From contig JBGZSM010000061.1 of assembly GCA_041853585.1 (NCBI GenBank), positions 1 to 23,563 on the forward strand: a stretch of 23,563 bases of DNA, read 5' to 3'. Both the position numbers and the translations under genes were made by a program. Shown here piece after piece: positions 21,662 through 23,563 of this stretch. The DNA comes from JAUNKE01 sp041853585. GTDB lineage: Bacteria > Bacillota > Clostridia > Peptostreptococcales > Filifactoraceae. Position 1 is the first letter of the stretch; each line of letters begins with the position of its first letter. The notes beneath the pieces are model-generated. The model saw nothing but the letters and a program-made list of their open reading frames with translations. It did no database searches and had not been told where the DNA came from.

Positions 21662-23399
21662 CGCCGTCTCCTTCCATTTGTTGAATATAATATTGCTCGC
21701 TGTACCAACCGTCCTTCGCAAGCAATTCCTCATGCGTTCCGCGCTCGAGTATTTCGCCATCCTCCAGCACGATAATTTCATCCGCATGCGAAACGGCGGA
21801 TAGACGATGTGTCACAATAACCGTCGTCTTGCCCTTGCGATTTTCTCTTATATTGTTGATGATTCGAGCCTCCGTTCGCGAGTCAACTGCGGAAAGTGAA
21901 TCGTCCATCACGAGCAGCTCCGGGTCACGAATAATCGCGCGCGCAATCGAGATGCGCTGCTTCTGCCCGCCCGAAACCGCGACGCCCCGCTCACCGACAA
22001 GCGTGTCCACGCCTTCGGTAAACGCATCGATATCTCTTGTCAAATCCGAAAGCTGAATCGTTTGCAAAAGTTCTTCTTCGCTCGCATCCTCTTTTCCCAT
22101 CATAATATTTTCACGCACCGATTTTGAAAAAAGCACATTGTCCTGCGACACATAGCCCACATAATTCATCAAGCTGTCTTTGGTCAGCAATTCAATCGGA
22201 CTGTCGCCAATCAGAATCTTCCCGTCACCGACCGGATATTCTTTCAAAAGCTGTTTGATAAGCGTTGATTTTCCGCTTCCGGTCTTACCCACGATTCCCA
22301 AAGTTTCTCCACGCCGAATCTTCAAATTGATATTTTTCAGATTGCAGTTTTGGGAAGTCGGATATTGGAAGCTGTAATTGTCGAAAGTAATTTTTTCTAT
22401 CGGCTGATTCCAATCCTTGCTGCCCACTTCTTCATTACGGTCTTTTGCATCCAAAATCTCATACACCCTTTTAATCGAAGTGGAGCCGCGTTGCCCGACA
22501 TTGATAAACTCTCCGATGGAGAACATCGGCCACACCAACTGACCGAGATAGAGATTAAATGAAATCAGCTGACCCAATGTAATTTCATTCGCCAAGACCA
22601 AGCCGCTGCCATAGCCGATGGCGATGACAAAGCTCAAAGTCGTAAACAATTTCGTAAAAGGCCAAAAAGCTCCTCCCACAATTTCCGTTTTCAGCGTTTT
22701 TTTGAATACATTCTCCGCCGTCTTTTCAAATTTTTGAATCGCCTGCTCTTCCAAAACATAGGAGCGAACAACGCGAATCCCGTTGATATGCTCAAGCACT
22801 TCATCATTCATCTCGCTGAATACCTTTTGCTGCTCCGTATACATTTTGTGAACCCAATCGCCGATATATTTGCTCGTGAGCGTCAAAATCGGAAATGGAA
22901 GAATACTCACCAAGGTCAGCTTCCACGAAACCATCAGCCCCATCGCCAACAGAACCGTCGATAAATATACGATTCCGTCGCTGAAAGTAAGCACCCCGAA
23001 TCCCATCATTTCGCTGATGCTTTCCACATCGCTCGTCGCCCTCGCCATCAAATCGCCCGATGTAAATCGCTCAAAAAAAGTCTGCGGCATGTAAAGCAAT
23101 TTCTTCATCATCTTGCTCCTCAGTCGAAAATCGATGAAGATGGAGTTTTGAAAAATATTGTAAGCCCACACGCAGCTCATCCCATAGATAATGACAATCA
23201 ACAATGCCATTTGAAGCAGCGTCATCGATAGACTCTCTGCAGTAACTGCCCCTTTTTCAATGCTGTCAACCGCCTTTCCCACAACAAGCGGCGGCATGAC
23301 TTCAAACACGCCGACCGTAATCAGAAAGGTCAGTCCCAAAATATAGCTTTTCGATTTCTCTTTCAAATACCATTTTAACTTCTTTAATTCCTGAAACAT
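21651..23399 (-). CDS. Heterodimeric ABC multidrug-type exporter, first subunit
   Basis: A 582-residue permease-ATPase with six membrane segments in residues 18-300. The ATPase shows Walker A GKTGSGKST (371-379), Gln419 in VSQDNVLF, an intact signature VSGGQKQR (475-482), Walker B LLVMDDSLSAVD and His531 in VTHRLS. The residue after the Walker B aspartate is Asp500 where catalytic Glu is expected, as in YheI, BmrC, LmrC and TM287. Paired with the other subunit's LSSGQ this forms one degenerate, slow ATP site and leaves one canonical site. AAAGAGGAAC precedes the ATG. A leader-peptide ORF and strong -10 lie upstream. The tail is acidic (GDGDDE) where it overlaps the next gene. Confidence 0.93.
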   Translation of the reverse strand: MFQELKKLKWYLKEKSKSYILGLTFLITVGVFEVMPPLVVGKAVDSIEKGAVTAESLSMTLLQMALLIVIIYGMSCVWAYNIFQNSIFIDFRLRSKMMKKLLYMPQTFFERFTSGDLMARATSDVESISEMMGFGVLTFSDGIVYLSTVLLAMGLMVSWKLTLVSILPFPILTLTSKYIGDWVHKMYTEQQKVFSEMNDEVLEHINGIRVVRSYVLEEQAIQKFEKTAENVFKKTLKTEIVGGAFWPFTKLFTTLSFVIAIGYGSGLVLANEITLGQLISFNLYLGQLVWPMFSIGEFINVGQRGSTSIKRVYEILDAKDRNEEVGSKDWNQPIEKITFDNYSFQYPTSQNCNLKNINLKIRRGETLGIVGKTGSGKSTLIKQLLKEYPVGDGKILIGDSPIELLTKDSLMNYVGYVSQDNVLFSKSVRENIMMGKEDASEEELLQTIQLSDLTRDIDAFTEGVDTLVGERGVAVSGGQKQRISIARAIIRDPELLVMDDSLSAVDSRTEARIINNIRENRKGKTTVIVTHRLSAVSHADEIIVLEDGEILERGTHEELLAKDGWYSEQYYIQQMEGDGDDE

Positions 23400-23431
23400 A
23401 GTTCCTCTTTCCGACTTTCCTTCAAAAGTCC

Positions 23432-23494
23432 TTATCTTTGTAAACCGAATCCGGTCACCTCAACTGTTTGAATTATATTCTTTACTCTATTCAT
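23432..23494 (-). CDS. Putative 20-residue leader peptide ahead of the ABC exporter
   Basis: ATG at 23494 sits 4 nt after GGAGG (AAAGGAGGAAAA), the best ribosome binding site of the region, and the frame ends with TAA at 23432. The product starts MNRVKNIIQTV and ends GFGLQR. Thirty-two bases separate its stop from the first exporter gene, and there GACTTT/AAAGTC (stem of 6, loop of 6) lies just before the gene's own AAAGAGG. A short translated ORF in the leader of a heterodimeric drug exporter recalls bmrB-bmrCD, where translation of a leader controls expression. No terminator-like U tract is seen, so control of ribosome access would be more likely than transcription attenuation. No family known. 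Confidence 0.55.
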   Translation of the reverse strand: MNRVKNIIQTVEVTGFGLQR

Positions 23495-23546
23495 TTTTCC
23501 TCCTTTCATTCCATTCATACAATTATCCAAAATAAAGCCTTCTTGT

Positions 23547-23555
23547 ATTATAGCA
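23547..23555 (-). promoter_or_regulatory. Strong extended -10 of the ABC exporter operon
   Basis: TGCTATAAT on the minus strand is a consensus extended -10. Its -35 would fall beyond the right edge. It gives a leader of about 140 nt that includes the 20-codon ORF. Confidence 0.7.
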
Positions 23556-23563
23556 AATTCAAA

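Noticed and set aside
21662..21787. N-terminal extension of the second ABC subunit (42 residues)
   Set aside because: It lies wholly inside the upstream gene, is unlike any ABC N-terminus, and a strong ribosome binding site marks the start at 21661.

Overview
The window reads as chromosomal DNA of a low-to-medium GC, Gram-positive anaerobe, most likely a clostridial or tissierellial Firmicute. The grounds are strong AGGAGG-type ribosome binding sites, a class B sortase, a DUF4860-like pilus accessory protein, T-rich intrinsic terminators and a CoA-disulfide reductase fused to sulfur-carrier modules. The genus cannot be fixed from the sequence. Every convincing gene lies on the minus strand, so transcription runs from high to low coordinates. 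No rRNA, tRNA, CRISPR array, transposase or phage gene was seen.

Layout in transcription order. (1) 23563-19883: a strong extended -10 at the window edge, a 20-codon leader-peptide ORF, and two overlapping genes for a heterodimeric ABC exporter with one degenerate ATP site. (2) 19882-19366: a gene-free stretch rich in repeats, with a 187-nt nested inverted-repeat element, 37-bp direct repeats, long inverted arms and the promoter of the next gene. (3) 19365-18622: an AlkC/AlkD-type DNA alkylation repair protein. (4) 18621-18037: no confident gene, then a terminator, a promoter and a 12-2-12 palindromic operator. (5) 18036-15201: an ArsR-family repressor translationally coupled to a four-module sulfur/thiol protein (CoA-disulfide reductase, rhodanese, TusA, DsrE). 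(6) 15146-13018: a small four-helix membrane protein and a single-chain ABC exporter. (7) 12994-9921: cobT and a phosphoglucomutase/phosphomannomutase. (8) 9766-8839: a class B sortase as its own transcription unit. (9) 8802 to the left edge: an eight-gene, tightly spaced operon encoding a secreted transglutaminase-like protein, a PilC/GspF platform protein, four small single-helix membrane proteins (one DUF4860-like), a PilT-type ATPase and a very large secreted repeat adhesin that runs off the window.

The most unusual region is the last. It looks like a stripped-down type IV pilus-like machine with no PilB, prepilin peptidase or canonical FTLIE major pilin in view, joined to a transglutaminase-like enzyme and a giant adhesin, with a sortase gene next door. 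The adhesin ends (in this window) in five tandem 86-residue Ig-like repeats whose variant pattern is a mosaic, suggesting recombination between units. The second regulatory highlight is the arsR operator, which overlaps the -10 and should autoregulate the sulfur module. The third is the leader peptide ahead of the heterodimeric ABC exporter, an arrangement that recalls bmrB-bmrCD of Bacillus subtilis.
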